Source of the DNA: Cytophagales bacterium
GTDB lineage: Bacteria; Bacteroidota; Bacteroidia; Cytophagales; Cyclobacteriaceae
Direction: 5' to 3'
Assembly (NCBI GenBank): GCA_022360055.1
Contig: JAKSDO010000237.1
Coordinates: forward strand, 1 to 64,000
Length of the DNA: 64,000 nt
Shown here: positions 19,286-29,470 of the stretch, in pieces
Layout: the number at the start of each line of letters is the position of its first letter
Position numbering within the stretch: position 1 is the stretch's first letter
The notes under the pieces: generated by a model
The model's database searches: none
What the model was told of the DNA's origin: nothing
The model's input: the letters and a program-made list of their open reading frames with translations, nothing else
Made by a program: the position numbers and the translations under genes

Positions 19286-20599
19286 TTATGCTACTGCGAC
19301 CTGCGACCGGCCTTTGATTTTTCCGGACTTCATCATTCCTTCATAGTGACGCATGAGCAGATAACTTTCTATCTGTTGAAGCGTATCCAGAATAACGCCA
19401 ACCATGATCAACAAAGAAGTCCCTCCGTAAAAAGTCGCAAATCCTTGAGTGACCCCAGCAATTACCGCGAAAGCAGGAAGAATCGCTACAATGGCCAAAA
19501 AAATTGAGCCTGGTAACGTAATCTTTGTTAAAATCCCATCTATAAATTCAGAGGTCTGTTTTCCTGGTTTGATGCCCGGAATAAATCCTCCATTTCTTTT
19601 CATATCGTCCGCTATCTGTGTCGGATTGATAGTGATGGCTGTATAGAAAAAGGTAAATACGATGATCAGCGTGGCCAACAATATATTGTAGGCCGGCGAA
19701 GTAAAACTTGCAAAAGCAAAACCAATGTTTGCAAGAAAATCATTCTTATCTGCAAAGTAATTTCCGAGCATGCCCGGAACGAACATCAGTGCCTGTGCAA
19801 AAATGATCGGCATTACGCCGGCGGAGTTCACTTTTAACGGGATATATTGCCTTTGGCCGCCATACACCTTATTCCCAACAATTTGTTTTGCATATTGTAC
19901 GGGTATCTTTCGCACGGCCTGAGTTAAGGCAACCACAGCCATGACAACAAAAAACAACACGACTATTTCAAGAATGAATAACAAAGCACCACTCAATCCT
20001 TTTGACGACATTTCAAGAATAAATTCGGCGGGGAGCCTGGAAATGATGCCGATCATAATAAGCATCGAGATCCCATTCCCGATTCCCTTATCCGTAATCT
20101 TTTCTCCCAGCCACATACAAAAAATAGTTCCAGAGGTAAGAATGATCATTGCAAGGAAAAGAAAAATAGTCTCGTTGATTACAATTGCCTCGCTGGCAAT
20201 CGTTCCCTTAATATAGGCTACGGATTGAGACAGGCAGATTACGATTGTAAGTACCCTGGTGATCTGATTTATTTTTTTTCGCCCCGACTCTCCTTCCTTC
20301 TGCATTTTTTGAAAGTAAGGCATAGCAACTGTCAAAAGCTGTATTACAATTGACGCGGAGATATACGGCATAATACCAAGGCCAAAAATCGACGCCTTAC
20401 TAAACGCCCCACCCAAGAACGTATCCAATAATCCAAAAAATCCACCTGCGGATTGAGATAACTTATCCGGATCAATGCCAGGCAATACTACAAATGAACC
20501 CAGGCGATAGATCACCAGAAAGCCCAAAGTAATAAGTATCTTATCCCGTAATTCTACGATCGACCAGATATTCTTAAGAGTGGTAAAAAACTTCTTCAT
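19286..20599 (-). CDS. secY: Protein translocase subunit SecY
   Basis: SecY forms the protein-conducting channel of the inner membrane with SecE and SecG. The 437-residue protein has ten predicted membrane helices, the plug-region motif GIMPYISASIVIQLL, and the cytoplasmic C5 region typical of the family (PTQIADDMKRNGGFIPGIKPG). SecE is encoded in the same window (44.4 kb) and YajC at 54.8 kb. It ends the spc cluster and is followed by infA. Confidence 0.97.
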   Translation of the reverse strand: MKKFFTTLKNIWSIVELRDKILITLGFLVIYRLGSFVVLPGIDPDKLSQSAGGFFGLLDTFLGGAFSKASIFGLGIMPYISASIVIQLLTVAMPYFQKMQKEGESGRKKINQITRVLTIVICLSQSVAYIKGTIASEAIVINETIFLFLAMIILTSGTIFCMWLGEKITDKGIGNGISMLIMIGIISRLPAEFILEMSSKGLSGALLFILEIVVLFFVVMAVVALTQAVRKIPVQYAKQIVGNKVYGGQRQYIPLKVNSAGVMPIIFAQALMFVPGMLGNYFADKNDFLANIGFAFASFTSPAYNILLATLIIVFTFFYTAITINPTQIADDMKRNGGFIPGIKPGKQTSEFIDGILTKITLPGSIFLAIVAILPAFAVIAGVTQGFATFYGGTSLLIMVGVILDTLQQIESYLLMRHYEGMMKSGKIKGRSQVAVA

Positions 20600-20600
20600 T

Positions 20601-21047
20601 TTAAAGCTTGCTTATAGCTCCTCCTGCTTTTTCTATCGCTTCTACAGCACTGGCAGAAAATGCGTGTGCCGTTACGTCAATCTTTTTGGTTAATTCTCCT
20701 CTTCCAAGTACTTTAACTAAATCATCTTTTCGGACAACACCATTGTCAATCAACAGTTGAACGTCTATTTTATCCTTTTTGACTTTCTCAGAAAGCGCCT
20801 GGATGGTATCAAGGTTAACTCCCTTATACGCTACCCTAAATTTATTCTTGAATCCAAATTTCGGAACGCGTCGCTGGAGTGGCATTTGACCACCTTCGAA
20901 ACCAATCTTCCTGGAATATCCGGATCTGGATTTTGCTCCTTTGTGTCCTCTTGTAGAAGTACCTCCTCTGCCGGAGCCTTGGCCACGACCAATACGTTTA
21001 TTATTTCTTGTAGACCCTTCCGCCGGTTTCAGTGTATGTATCTTCAT
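20601..21047 (-). CDS. rplO: 50S ribosomal protein L15
   Basis: L15 is a late-assembly large-subunit protein. The 148-residue sequence has the glycine/arginine-rich N-terminal extension that threads into rRNA (GSTRNNKRIGRGQGSGRGGT, HKGAKSRSGYSRKIGFEGGQ) and the globular C-terminal domain ending AGGAISKL. Its stop is one base from the secY start. Confidence 0.96.
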   Translation of the reverse strand: MKIHTLKPAEGSTRNNKRIGRGQGSGRGGTSTRGHKGAKSRSGYSRKIGFEGGQMPLQRRVPKFGFKNKFRVAYKGVNLDTIQALSEKVKKDKIDVQLLIDNGVVRKDDLVKVLGRGELTKKIDVTAHAFSASAVEAIEKAGGAISKL

Positions 21048-21051
21048 GATT

Positions 21052-21228
21052 TTATTCGCTTACAGATACTAAATGACTAACTTTATTTACCATGCCCACA
21101 ATCTGCGGCGTGGCCTCAACCTCAACTGTTCTATTGATCTTTCCCAAACCCAAGGCCTGTATGGTACGCCTTTGGTCTTTAGGCCTTTTCAATGTACTTC
21201 TGATCTGAGTTATCTTTATCTTTGCCAT
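21052..21228 (-). CDS. rpmD: 50S ribosomal protein L30
   Basis: A 58-residue protein between rpsE and rpl[21 protein letters not shown] at the start, then [20 protein letters not shown] and [15 protein letters not shown]. This is the full bacterial L30 fold. Start ATG is at 21226-21228 and the TAA stop at 21052-21054; gaps to both neighbours are only a few bases. Confidence 0.95.
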   Translation of the reverse strand: MAKIKITQIRSTLKRPKDQRRTIQALGLGKINRTVEVEATPQIVGMVNKVSHLVSVSE

Positions 21229-21231
21229 TTC

Positions 21232-21750
21232 TTATCCATTAAATACTTTAGATAATTCCACTCCTCTTGTTTGAGCAATTGTGAACGCATCCCTCAATTT
21301 TGATAAAGCGTCAAAAGAAGCCTTCACAACATTATGAGGATTTGAAGACCCCTTGGATTTTGCCAAAACATCCTTTACTCCCGCACTTTCCAATACGGCG
21401 CGCATTGCACCGCCGGCAATCACACCGGTACCCGGGGATGCAGGCTTCATGAGGACCAACCCTCCTCCGTATTTCCCGATCACTTCATGTGGAAGAGTTC
21501 CTTTTCGAACAGGCACCTTGACTAAATTCTTTTTGGCGTCATCGATACCTTTTGTGATGGCATCGGTTACTTCATTTGCTTTTCCCAATCCATATCCGAC
21601 CACGCCATTTCCATTTCCAACAACCACGATCGCTGAAAAACTGAATCTCCGACCACCTTTCACAACTTTTGCTACCCTCTTAATAGCAACGACCCTTTCC
21701 TTGAGTTCTATTTCGCTGGCCTTTATTGATCTAATACTCTTCTGTGACAT
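21232..21750 (-). CDS. rpsE: 30S ribosomal protein S5
   Basis: S5 lies near the decoding site and mRNA entry channel and affects accuracy. The 172-residue protein has the double-stranded-RNA-binding-like N domain ([37 protein letters not shown]) and the C domain ([33 protein letters not shown]). Length is normal. Confidence 0.96.
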   Translation of the reverse strand: MSQKSIRSIKASEIELKERVVAIKRVAKVVKGGRRFSFSAIVVVGNGNGVVGYGLGKANEVTDAITKGIDDAKKNLVKVPVRKGTLPHEVIGKYGGGLVLMKPASPGTGVIAGGAMRAVLESAGVKDVLAKSKGSSNPHNVVKASFDALSKLRDAFTIAQTRGVELSKVFNG

Positions 21751-21756
21751 AGTTCT

Positions 21757-22107
21757 TTAGAATTTTAGTCCTCCTTCTCGAGCACCTTCAGCAAATGCTT
21801 TTAATTTTCCATGATAAATGTAACCGTTCCTATCGAATACAACCTCAGATATCCCATTGGCAACCGCCTTTTCAGCTAACTTCTTCCCCACTTCCTTTGA
21901 TTTTTCAAGATTTATACTTCTGAGCTTACCCAATTCTTTAGAACTTGAAGCGGAAAGCGTCTGTCCGTTTACATCGTCAATAAGCTGACCATAAATACCT
22001 GTATTGCTCTTGAATACCGAAAGTCTTGGTCGGTCCGAGGTCCCCTTAATTTTGTTTCTGATACCCCTTCTTATTCTTAATCTTCTTGAAGCTTTATTAA
22101 ATGCCAT
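21757..22107 (-). CDS. rplR: 50S ribosomal protein L18
   Basis: L18 anchors 5S rRNA on the large subunit. The 116-residue protein shows RRLRIRRGIRNKIKGTSDRP RLSVFKSN in two parts and the C-terminal VVFDRNGYIYHGKLKAFAEG ARE motif. It lies between rplF and rpsE with 6-8 bp gaps. Confidence 0.96.
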   Translation of the reverse strand: MAFNKASRRLRIRRGIRNKIKGTSDRPRLSVFKSNTGIYGQLIDDVNGQTLSASSSKELGKLRSINLEKSKEVGKKLAEKAVANGISEVVFDRNGYIYHGKLKAFAEGAREGGLKF

Positions 22108-22115
22108 TTCTATTC

Positions 22116-22670
22116 CTATTTAGCAGCAGTTTTACCAGCTTTTCTTCTAATCTGTTCACCGACAAACCTGACACCCTTACCCTTGTAAGGTTCGGTTTTC
22201 CTAAGTGATTTTATTTTTGCAGCCACCTGCCCGATTAATTGCTTGTCAATTCCTTCAAGTGTTACGATCGGATTTTTACCTTTCTGTGTTTCTGCAGTGA
22301 CGGATAACTCATCGGGAATCTGCATAAAGATACTATGCGAATGCCCCAAGTTTAATTCCAAAACTTTTCCTTGTGCGGCAGCCTTATATCCGACGCCTAC
22401 CAACTCCAGTTGCTTTTTGTATCCGGTATGTACGCCTTCCACCATATTGGAAATTAAAGATCGATAGAGACCGTGCATGGCTTTATGTCTCTTTTGTTCC
22501 GTCGGTCTTGAAACAGTTAGAACGCCACCCTCAATTTTTATATTTAAATCAGGGTCAACCCGTTGAGATAATGTCCCCTTCGGGCCCTTTACTGTAATCA
22601 TATTTCCATCGCTTACCTCTACGGTAACGCCATCGCTCAAATTAATCGGCTTATTTCCTATTCGTGACAT
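22116..22670 (-). CDS. rplF: 50S ribosomal protein L6
   Basis: L6 sits near the factor-binding site of the large subunit. The 184-residue protein has two repeated RNA-binding domains: MSRIGNKPINLSDGVTVEV with TVKGPKGTLSQ, and the second ending KSLRKTEPYKGKGVRFVGEQ followed by a basic tail. Length and order (rpsH-rplF-rplR) are standard. Confidence 0.97.
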   Translation of the reverse strand: MSRIGNKPINLSDGVTVEVSDGNMITVKGPKGTLSQRVDPDLNIKIEGGVLTVSRPTEQKRHKAMHGLYRSLISNMVEGVHTGYKKQLELVGVGYKAAAQGKVLELNLGHSHSIFMQIPDELSVTAETQKGKNPIVTLEGIDKQLIGQVAAKIKSLRKTEPYKGKGVRFVGEQIRRKAGKTAAK

Positions 22671-22685
22671 ATCTTCTTCAACTAA

Positions 22686-23078
22686 TTAATAAACATAGCA
22701 CAATACTTCCCCGCCAATATGCTCTTCCCGGGCTTGCTTCGATGTCATTACTCCTTTGGATGTGGACATGATAGCGATTCCCAATCCGTTTAACACGCGG
22801 GGCAAATTATCCGTATGCGTATATTTCCGCAAACCGGGCTTGCTTATTCGCTCAAGATGCCGAATCGCAGATTGTTTTGTTTCAGGATTATATTTCAATG
22901 CTATTTTTATATTTCCCTGCGGTCCCGTTTCTTCAAATTTATAATTTTGGATATAACCCTGATCATGCAATACCCTGGTTATTTCCCTCTTCAAATTAGA
23001 AGCCGGAACGTTCACAATCCTGTGATTTGCCTTTATAGCATTTCGAATTATTGTCAGATAATCAGCAACTGGATCCAT
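22686..23078 (-). CDS. rpsH: 30S ribosomal protein S8
   Basis: S8 binds the central domain of 16S rRNA and in enterobacteria represses the spc operon. The 130-residue protein starts MDPVADYLTIIRNAIKANHR and ends with the RNA-binding segment IAIMSTSKGVMTSKQAREEH IGGEVLCYVY. The 78-bp gap before it is unusually wide for this cluster and contains a consensus promoter element. Confidence 0.97.
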   Translation of the reverse strand: MDPVADYLTIIRNAIKANHRIVNVPASNLKREITRVLHDQGYIQNYKFEETGPQGNIKIALKYNPETKQSAIRHLERISKPGLRKYTHTDNLPRVLNGLGIAIMSTSKGVMTSKQAREEHIGGEVLCYVY

Positions 23079-23119
23079 CTATATTCTATTAATTATTTTA
23101 CTCTTATTCAAATGGCCTG

Positions 23120-23127
23120 CAAAGGTA
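23120..23127 (-). promoter_or_regulatory. Internal promoter -7 element (TACCTTTG) before rpsH
   Basis: On the minus strand TACCTTTG followed by CAGG lies in the 78-bp rpsN-rpsH gap, about 42 bp before the rpsH ATG. It matches TAnnTTTG exactly and is nearly the same as the elements before rplC and rpsL. No TTG is seen at -33. It could restart transcription of the second half of the spc cluster. Confidence 0.55.
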
Positions 23128-23156
23128 CGATATAAAAATGAATAATGAAAGATGCG

Positions 23157-23426
23157 CTACCAGCTTGCTTTCTTAATTCCCGGTATTTTTCCTTCATTTG
23201 CCATTTCCCTGAAAGTTACCCTTGAAATACCAAACCTTCTCATATATCCTTTTGGCCTCCCGGTCAATTTGCATCTGTTATGAAGTCTAACCGGTGAAGA
23301 GTTTTTTGGCAGCTTATCAAGACCTTCGTAGTCACCCGCTGCTTTGAGCGCTGCTCTCTTTTCGGCATATCTAGCAACTAATCTTTCTCTCTTTAATTCT
23401 CTGGCTTTTAACGATTCTCTTGCCAT
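23157..23426 (-). CDS. rpsN: 30S ribosomal protein S14 (zinc-free form)
   Basis: S14 is in the 30S head near the A-site tRNA. This is the long, 89-residue form without the two CxxC pairs of zinc-binding S14. It has the conserved [23 protein letters not shown] block and ends GIKKASW. Together with L36 it shows that these proteins do not depend on zinc here. Confidence 0.96.
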   Translation of the reverse strand: MARESLKARELKRERLVARYAEKRAALKAAGDYEGLDKLPKNSSPVRLHNRCKLTGRPKGYMRRFGISRVTFREMANEGKIPGIKKASW

Positions 23427-23431
23427 ATATT

Positions 23432-23986
23432 TTAGTTTTTACTATTTGCAAAAGGAAGACCGAAAGCTTTCAACAATTCATAGCTCTCTTCATCAGAATT
23501 TGCATTGGTCACAAATGTAATATTCATGCCGGAAATCCTGTTTACTTTGTCAATACTGATTTCAGGAAAAATGATTTGCTCTTTTACACCCAGGGTATAG
23601 TTTCCGCGGCCGTCAAATCCTTTTTCGCTGATTCCCCTAAAGTCTCTAACTCGCGGAAGAGCGACATTCATCAAGCGGTCGATGAATTCATACATTTTAT
23701 CTCCTCTGAGCGTAACTCTGGCTCCGATCGCCATACCTTCTCTCAATTTAAAATTTGAGATCGAATTTTTGGCAACGGTCTGGACCGCCTTCTGGCCGGT
23801 GATCTGAGTGAGTTCCTCCACACCGGTATCAACTGCTTTTTTATCGGCAACTCCGGCACCGATGCCCTTGTTGATCGAGATCTTTAAAACTCTTGGCACC
23901 TGCATGACGGATTTGTACTGGAATTTTTCCTTTAGAGCAGGAACGATTTCCTTGTTATATTTCTCTTTTAATCTTGAATTAGCCAT
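23432..23986 (-). CDS. rplE: 50S ribosomal protein L5
   Basis: L5 binds 5S rRNA and touches the P-site tRNA from the central protuberance. The 184-residue protein contains [20 protein letters not shown], the [19 protein letters not shown] segment and [21 protein letters not shown], all standard. Its start overlaps the end of rplX by 8 bp, which suggests translational coupling. Confidence 0.97.
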   Translation of the reverse strand: MANSRLKEKYNKEIVPALKEKFQYKSVMQVPRVLKISINKGIGAGVADKKAVDTGVEELTQITGQKAVQTVAKNSISNFKLREGMAIGARVTLRGDKMYEFIDRLMNVALPRVRDFRGISEKGFDGRGNYTLGVKEQIIFPEISIDKVNRISGMNITFVTNANSDEESYELLKAFGLPFANSKN

Positions 23987-24326
23987 TTTTAATTAATTCT
24001 CCCGATTTCTTAGAAAACCTTTGCAATTTACCTTGATCGTTCAACTTTCGTCCTACTTTGGTTGGCTCTCCGCTTGAAGGATCAACGACCATAACGTTAC
24101 TTATATGTATTGGAGCCTCGGTTCTTTCAATACCGCCTTCAGGATTATTGGCCGAAGGTTTCACATGCTTGGTTATCATATTTACACCTTCTACGATCGC
24201 GCGATTTTTGGAGGTGATCACCTCCAAAACTTTTCCCTTTTTCCCTTTATCATTACCGGCAATCACGATAGCGGTATCACCTTTTCTGATATGAAATTTA
24301 GCTGCTTTTTTCACTTGCTCTGTCAT
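23979..24326 (-). CDS. rplX: 50S ribosomal protein L24
   Basis: L24 is an early assembly initiator near the exit tunnel. The 115-residue protein has the KOW motif [22 protein letters not shown] and the [35 protein letters not shown] block. It overlaps rplE by 8 bp and follows rplN by one base. Confidence 0.96.
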   Translation of the reverse strand: MTEQVKKAAKFHIRKGDTAIVIAGNDKGKKGKVLEVITSKNRAIVEGVNMITKHVKPSANNPEGGIERTEAPIHISNVMVVDPSSGEPTKVGRKLNDQGKLQRFSKKSGELIKNG

Positions 24327-24327
24327 T

Positions 24328-24696
24328 TTAAAGCACTTCCGGTGCTAATGAAACAATCTTCATGAACTGCTTATCTCTCAACTCTCTGGCAACAGGACCA
24401 AAAATTCTCGTGCCTCTTGGCTCATCCGTGGGCGTAAGCAACACGACGGCATTATCTTCAAAACGTATGTACGATCCGTCTCTTCTCCTTACTTCCTTTT
24501 TTGTCCTTACTACAACTGCCCTGGAAACAGTTCCCTTCTTTAAAGAACTTGAAGAAAGCGCAGACTTAACAGTCACAATTATCTTATCGCCAATGGATGC
24601 ATACCTTTTGCGCGTACCTCCCAAAACTCTTATACACAAAACCTCTTTAGCTCCGCTGTTGTCAGCTACGTTGAGGCGCGACTCTTGCTGAATCAT
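24328..24696 (-). CDS. rplN: 50S ribosomal protein L14
   Basis: L14 forms intersubunit bridges. The 122-residue protein is highly conserved: [20 protein letters not shown] at the start, [16 protein letters not shown] in the middle and [28 protein letters not shown] at the end. It marks the start of the spc portion of the cluster. Confidence 0.98.
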   Translation of the reverse strand: MIQQESRLNVADNSGAKEVLCIRVLGGTRKRYASIGDKIIVTVKSALSSSSLKKGTVSRAVVVRTKKEVRRRDGSYIRFEDNAVVLLTPTDEPRGTRIFGPVARELRDKQFMKIVSLAPEVL

Positions 24697-24697
24697 T

Positions 24698-24955
24698 TTA
24701 TTTAGCTTTTTCTATTATTTCTACTAATCTCCAACACTTATTTTTACTAAGTGGCCTGGTTTCCATGATCCGAACCGTATCTCCGACCCCGCACTCATTT
24801 TTTTCATCATGGGCCATAAACTTAGTAGTTTTTCCTATGAATTTCCCGTAGATAGGATGCTTCACCTTCCGTTGTACCGCAACAGTAATCGACTTGTTCA
24901 TACTATTGCTCATTACAGTGCCGATCCTTTCCTTTCTAAGATTTCTGGTCTCCAT
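24698..24955 (-). CDS. rpsQ: 30S ribosomal protein S17
   Basis: S17 is an OB-fold protein that binds the 5' domain of 16S rRNA. The 85-residue sequence has [41 protein letters not shown] and the closing [21 protein letters not shown]. It lies two bases after rpmC. Confidence 0.96.
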   Translation of the reverse strand: METRNLRKERIGTVMSNSMNKSITVAVQRKVKHPIYGKFIGKTTKFMAHDEKNECGVGDTVRIMETRPLSKNKCWRLVEIIEKAK

Positions 24956-24957
24956 AA

Positions 24958-25158
24958 TTATTTATTATCAACAGTTTCCTTCGTATTTAATATTGTCAGA
25001 ATCCTGGCTATGGTTCTTCTTGTCTCTTTAATCTTCATTGGATTTTCAATCGGAGAAATCGCATGCGCAAATCTTTGCTTTTGCAAGATTTCCCGCTCAC
25101 TCAACAAGCGTTGGTTAAGCTCTTCGACAGACAAGGTTTTTAATTCGGAATTTTTCAT
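24958..25158 (-). CDS. rpmC: 50S ribosomal protein L29
   Basis: L29 sits beside the tunnel exit, where it helps dock trigger factor and SRP. The 66-residue protein is a helical hairpin: [20 protein letters not shown], then the conserved [26 protein letters not shown]. One base separates it from rplP. Confidence 0.95.
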   Translation of the reverse strand: MKNSELKTLSVEELNQRLLSEREILQKQRFAHAISPIENPMKIKETRRTIARILTILNTKETVDNK

Positions 25159-25159
25159 T

Positions 25160-25579
25160 TTACTCTACGTAATCTCTTCTTACCACAAATTGAGTTTTTA
25201 CCGGTAATTTTTGAGCAGCCAATCTCATCGACTCCTGAGCCAGCTTTTTAGAAGTTCCTCCGGACTCAAACATAATTGTGCCGGGCTTCACACAGGCCAC
25301 CCAGTATTCAGGGGCTCCCTTACCTTTACCCATTCTCACTTCAGCAGGTTTTTTAGTGATGGGTTTGTCAGGAAATATCCTGATCCAAACCTGGCCTTCC
25401 CTTTTCATAGCTCTGGTAACTGCGACACGCGCCGCCTCAATCTGCCTGCTGGTTATCCAACCGGGCTCTAGAGCTTTCAATCCAAAAGATCCAAAGGAAA
25501 TCGTATGGCCGCGCTGAGCAATCCCCTTCACACGGCCTTTTTGCCTTTTCCTAAATTTTGTTCTTTTAGGCTGTAACAT
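25160..25579 (-). CDS. rplP: 50S ribosomal protein L16
   Basis: L16 helps shape the A site and the peptidyl-transferase region. The 139-residue protein begins [21 protein letters not shown], has the [40 protein letters not shown] stretch and the [12 protein letters not shown] loop. It is complete. Confidence 0.97.
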   Translation of the reverse strand: MLQPKRTKFRKRQKGRVKGIAQRGHTISFGSFGLKALEPGWITSRQIEAARVAVTRAMKREGQVWIRIFPDKPITKKPAEVRMGKGKGAPEYWVACVKPGTIMFESGGTSKKLAQESMRLAAQKLPVKTQFVVRRDYVE

Positions 25580-25603
25580 TACTATCTACTTTTCTATTAT
25601 TCT

Positions 25604-26341
25604 TTAATTTCTTCTCCTTCTTTTTGGAAGCTCGTTTCGCTTTCTGGCCGCACTCTGACCGCCGGGCGTTCTTCCTCCCTGATTTGGCATACCGACGTTA
25701 GGCGACAGATCCCTCTTTCCGTAAACCTCACCTTTGAATATCCAGACCTTTATACCAATTTTACCATACACGGTCTGAGATTCCGATACAGCATAATCGA
25801 TATCTGCTCTCAGCGTATGCAGTGGAATTCTTCCATCCTTATATTGTTCGGTACGAGCCATTTCAGCTCCACCCAATCGACCCGAGGCCTTAATTTTAAT
25901 TCCCTGAGCACCAACTCTCATTGCGGAAGCAATCGCCTGTTTCATCGCCCTTCTGTAGGATATCCTGGCTTTCAGTTGTTGGGCAACAGATTCGCCGACA
26001 AGCTTTGCATCAAGCTCCGGTCGCTTGATTTCAAAAATATTGATTTGAACATCCTTGCCCGTAATCTTCTTTAATTCTTCCTTTATTTTATCTACCTCGG
26101 CACCACCTTTCCCGATCACAACACCTGGCCGGGCCGTATGAATAGTTAGGGTTATTCTCTTAAGGGTTCGCTCTATGATGATCTTAGAGATCCCTCCTTT
26201 TGGGATTCTGGCCAGTACATAGTTTCTGATTTTTTGATCTTCAACTAACTTTTCGGAGAAGTTTTGTCCCCCGTACCAGTTAGAATCCCAGCCTTTTACG
26301 ATTCCCAATCTTAAACCCGTTGGATTTACTTTTTGTCCCAT
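25604..26341 (-). CDS. rpsC: 30S ribosomal protein S3
   Basis: S3 lines the mRNA entry channel and has helicase-like activity with S4 and S5. The 245-residue protein starts [23 protein letters not shown], has a KH domain with the [16 protein letters not shown] loop, and the C-terminal [21 protein letters not shown] region. It ends with a very basic [13 protein letters not shown] tail. Confidence 0.97.
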   Translation of the reverse strand: MGQKVNPTGLRLGIVKGWDSNWYGGQNFSEKLVEDQKIRNYVLARIPKGGISKIIIERTLKRITLTIHTARPGVVIGKGGAEVDKIKEELKKITGKDVQINIFEIKRPELDAKLVGESVAQQLKARISYRRAMKQAIASAMRVGAQGIKIKASGRLGGAEMARTEQYKDGRIPLHTLRADIDYAVSESQTVYGKIGIKVWIFKGEVYGKRDLSPNVGMPNQGGRTPGGQSAARKRNELPKRRRRN

Positions 26342-26343
26342 GT

Positions 26344-26736
26344 TTATTCTTTCGTATCGTTTTCTTCCGTATTTTCCTCCTTGATTTCAGGCGCATTTGC
26401 ACTATCAATAATCAAGGTTACATGATTCGATCGCTTTCGTATCCTGTGAGCCCTTCCCTGAGGAGCCGGTCTGAATCTTTTCAAAATTTTCCCGCCATCC
26501 ACGGTAATCGATTTTATGAACAAATCCGCATCCTCCAATCGGGCATCTTCATTTGCATTTTGCCAATTGGATATAGCCGAAAGCAGTAATTTCTCCAATC
26601 TTGCAGCGCCTTCTTTTGGTTCATATTTCAATAAGCTCAAAGCCTGATTTACCTTTTTCCCTCTGATCAAATCCGCCACCATTCTCATTTTTCGAGGAGA
26701 AGTCGGTACATTTCTTAATTTTGATACAGCTTCCAT
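26344..26736 (-). CDS. rplV: 50S ribosomal protein L22 with acidic C-terminal extension
   Basis: L22 lines the narrow part of the exit tunnel through a long beta hairpin. The 130-residue protein has [20 protein letters not shown] and the hairpin [24 protein letters not shown]. After the normal end come about 20 mostly acidic residues ([15 protein letters not shown]). L22 is usually about 110-115 residues. The extension is reminiscent of the acidic tail on L17. Confidence 0.96.
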   Translation of the reverse strand: MEAVSKLRNVPTSPRKMRMVADLIRGKKVNQALSLLKYEPKEGAARLEKLLLSAISNWQNANEDARLEDADLFIKSITVDGGKILKRFRPAPQGRAHRIRKRSNHVTLIIDSANAPEIKEENTEENDTKE

Positions 26737-26741
26737 TCCTA

Positions 26742-27020
26742 TTATTTTTTGCCTTTATCTTTCTTGGATATATGACCTCTGAAGTTTCTGGTTGGCGCAA
26801 ATTCGCCAAGCTTATGTCCAACCATGTTTTCCGTTACATATACCGGGATAAATTTATTTCCATTATGAACAGCAAATGTGTGCCCCACAAAATCAGGCGA
26901 GATCATCGATCTTCTTGACCAGGTTTTTATAACTGATTTCTTACCAGATTCACTCATTGCCTGAACTTTGTTATCAAGCCTGAAATCTATATAAGGTCCT
27001 TTTTTTAGTGATCGCCCCAT
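26742..27020 (-). CDS. rpsS: 30S ribosomal protein S19
   Basis: S19 is in the 30S head and contacts S13 and the large subunit. The 92-residue protein begins [19 protein letters not shown], has [24 protein letters not shown] and ends in [25 protein letters not shown]. Confidence 0.97.
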   Translation of the reverse strand: MGRSLKKGPYIDFRLDNKVQAMSESGKKSVIKTWSRRSMISPDFVGHTFAVHNGNKFIPVYVTENMVGHKLGEFAPTRNFRGHISKKDKGKK

Positions 27021-27022
27021 AA

Positions 27023-27841
27023 TTATTTCTTACCTATTATTAATCTGTTCGAATATTTTTTCTTGTTTCTGGTCTTGTATCCCTTGGCAAACAGGCCGGT
27101 TCTCGATCTCGGATGTCCACCGGAAGCCCTTCCTTCACCGCCACCCATGGGGTGATCTACGGGGTTCATTACCACACCCCTTACTCTTGGTCTTCTTCCG
27201 AGCCACCTATTTCTTCCGGCTTTCCCAAGCCTTACGTTCATGTGATCGCTGTTGCCTACGGATCCGATCGTTGCATAGCACTTTACGAGCACCATTCGCA
27301 TTTCTCCGGAAGGTGTTTTGATCGTAGCATATTTCCCTTCTCTTGCGAGCAACTGCGCATAGGAACCCGCACTTCTCGCTATGGCGGCACCAGAACCTGG
27401 TCTCAATTCAATATTGTGAATTATAGTTCCCAAAGGAATTTTCGCCAGGGGAAGGCAATTCCCCAAATCCGGGGCCACATCTTCGCCGGAAACCAATTGC
27501 ATGCCTACTTTTAACCCTTCGGGCGCCAGTATATATGATTTTGCTCCGTCCTTGTAATAAAGCAAGGCAATTCTGGCGGATCGGTTCGGATCGTACTCAA
27601 TGGATTTGACGGTTGCGGGAACACCGTACTTGTCTCTTTTAAAATCAATCTCTCGCAATCTTTTCTTATGACCACCTCCTAAATAGCGCATGGTCATTTT
27701 TCCACTATTATTTCTTCCCCCGGACCGTTTCTTTGGTCGGATCAACGATTTCTCAGGTGATTCCTTCGTAATTTCATCAAAAACAGGAGCCGTTCTAAAT
27801 CGTTGTCCTGGAGTAATCGGTCTAAGTTTTCTAACAGCCAT
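27023..27841 (-). CDS. rplB: 50S ribosomal protein L2
   Basis: L2 is needed for peptidyl transfer and subunit joining. The 272-residue protein begins [17 protein letters not shown] and carries the conserved [21 protein letters not shown], the SH3-like middle and the C-terminal [22 protein letters not shown], with the functional histidine in the DHPMGGGEG loop. Confidence 0.98.
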   Translation of the reverse strand: MAVRKLRPITPGQRFRTAPVFDEITKESPEKSLIRPKKRSGGRNNSGKMTMRYLGGGHKKRLREIDFKRDKYGVPATVKSIEYDPNRSARIALLYYKDGAKSYILAPEGLKVGMQLVSGEDVAPDLGNCLPLAKIPLGTIIHNIELRPGSGAAIARSAGSYAQLLAREGKYATIKTPSGEMRMVLVKCYATIGSVGNSDHMNVRLGKAGRNRWLGRRPRVRGVVMNPVDHPMGGGEGRASGGHPRSRTGLFAKGYKTRNKKKYSNRLIIGKK

Positions 27842-27853
27842 CTTATTACCTTA

Positions 27854-28141
27854 TTAAATGCTTCCGTAAAAATCTATGACATCGCCCTCAACCAAAGTAA
27901 CAATGGCCTTTTTGAAAGATGCCGCTCTACCGGTGATCACTCTGGATTTTGTGTACCTGGATTTATCTTTGCCCTGATATCTCATGGTGGCAACCTTTTC
28001 TACGGTGACTCCGTACATCTTTTCAACGGCGTTTTTTATCTCTATCTTATTTGCAGTTTTTTCAACAACAAATCCGTACTTACCTTTTTCATTAAGCTCA
28101 GATACCTTTTCCGTAACCAATGGTTTTTTTAGTACTGTCAT
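27854..28141 (-). CDS. rplW: 50S ribosomal protein L23
   Basis: L23 is the main docking site for trigger factor and SRP at the exit tunnel. The 95-residue protein has VLKKPLVTEKVSELNEKGKY GFVV and NKIEIKNAVEKMYGVTVEKV A, the usual fold with a long loop. It is between rplD and rplB. Confidence 0.96.
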   Translation of the reverse strand: MTVLKKPLVTEKVSELNEKGKYGFVVEKTANKIEIKNAVEKMYGVTVEKVATMRYQGKDKSRYTKSRVITGRAASFKKAIVTLVEGDVIDFYGSI

Positions 28142-28147
28142 GATCCG

Positions 28148-28774
28148 TTAATTCAAAATATTTTCAATTTTCTTAATAGATCCTTCGCATAAGATCAACT
28201 TATCGGCATTCAAAACATCATATGTGTTCACATTATTCGCCAAAATAATTTTAGCTTTCCTAATGTTCCTACCGGAGAGCACAATATTTTTGTCCACTTC
28301 CGGAATTACCATCAGCGTTTTTTTATCGCCAAACGACAAACTGCTCAATATCTCCAAATAGGATTTTGTTTTGGGCTGATCCAGGCTAAAATCCTCAACT
28401 ACGGTCAAATCCTTTTCCTTCACTTTATAAGAAAGCGCAGATTTTCTTGCCAGAGATTTTATCTTCTTATTCAGTTTAAATCCGTAGTTCCTTGGTTGAG
28501 GCCCAAAAACTCGACCACCGCCACGGAGCAAAGGAGATTTCAAACTTCCCATTCTGGCAGTCCCGGTGCCTTTCTGCCTTTTCACTTTCTTTGTAGAGCC
28601 AACAATCTCCGCTCGCTCTTTTGACTTATGTGTTCCCTGACGTTGATTGGCAAGGTATTGCTTTACATCAAGATAGATCGCATGATCATTCGGTTCCACT
28701 TTAAATACCTTGTCGTTCAGCTTCGCCTTCCTTCCGGTATCTTCACCTTTTATGTTAAAAATTGCGACGTTCAT
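28148..28774 (-). CDS. rplD: 50S ribosomal protein L4
   Basis: L4 lines the exit tunnel and, in enterobacteria, represses its own (S10) operon by attenuation. The 208-residue protein has the tunnel loop ([33 protein letters not shown]) and the globular C-domain (LAKRALAY-like [20 protein letters not shown]). Whether it regulates this cluster cannot be told. Confidence 0.96.
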   Translation of the reverse strand: MNVAIFNIKGEDTGRKAKLNDKVFKVEPNDHAIYLDVKQYLANQRQGTHKSKERAEIVGSTKKVKRQKGTGTARMGSLKSPLLRGGGRVFGPQPRNYGFKLNKKIKSLARKSALSYKVKEKDLTVVEDFSLDQPKTKSYLEILSSLSFGDKKTLMVIPEVDKNIVLSGRNIRKAKIILANNVNTYDVLNADKLILCEGSIKKIENILN

Positions 28775-28779
28775 CTCAA

Positions 28780-29412
28780 TTATTTTTCTAATACAACATA
28801 TGAATTCTTACTTCCCGGCACAGATCCACTCAATAAAATGAGATTCTTTTCAGGAATTATTTTCATCACTTTGAGATTGAGCACCTTTACTCTATTCCCG
28901 CCGGTTCTTCCAGCCATCTTCATCCCTTTAAAGACGCGTGAAGGATATGAACAAGCGCCAATCGCACCGGGAGCTCTCAATCTGTTGTGCTGACCATGGG
29001 TGGCCTGGCCAACACCCCCAAAATTGTGTCTCTTTACAACGCCCTGAAAACCCTTACCTTTAGAAGTTCCGATGGCATCAAGAAACTCACCTTCGTTAAA
29101 AACTTCGCCTACATGTATTTCCTTGCCCAACTCAACGAGGTGATGAAACTCTTCTCTAAAATTCCTAAACTCAACAACCTTCTTTTTAGGTGTTGTTTTT
29201 GCTTTTGAAAAATGTCCCGAAAGGGCTTTGGGAGTGTTCTTCGGTTTGCGTTCATCATATGCCAACTGAACTGCCCTGTAGCCATCCGTCTCCTCATTCT
29301 TCACTTGTGTAATTACACAAGGACCAGCCTCAATTACTGTGCATGCGACATTTTGTCCATCGGCACTAAAGACACTAGTCATCCCTATTTTTTTACCTAT
29401 TATACCAGACAT
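28780..29412 (-). CDS. rplC: 50S ribosomal protein L3
   Basis: L3 starts 50S assembly near the peptidyl-transferase centre. The 210-residue protein begins [20 protein letters not shown], has the [19 protein letters not shown] loop that reaches the active centre, and [20 protein letters not shown]. It is the first gene of the long cluster: a terminator and a strong consensus promoter separate it from rpsJ. Confidence 0.97.
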   Translation of the reverse strand: MSGIIGKKIGMTSVFSADGQNVACTVIEAGPCVITQVKNEETDGYRAVQLAYDERKPKNTPKALSGHFSKAKTTPKKKVVEFRNFREEFHHLVELGKEIHVGEVFNEGEFLDAIGTSKGKGFQGVVKRHNFGGVGQATHGQHNRLRAPGAIGACSYPSRVFKGMKMAGRTGGNRVKVLNLKVMKIIPEKNLILLSGSVPGSKNSYVVLEK

Positions 29413-29470
29413 TTTTAATTCGTATAATGTGATTTATAAAAAATTTTGCAGCCTTTTTTATAAAGGACTG

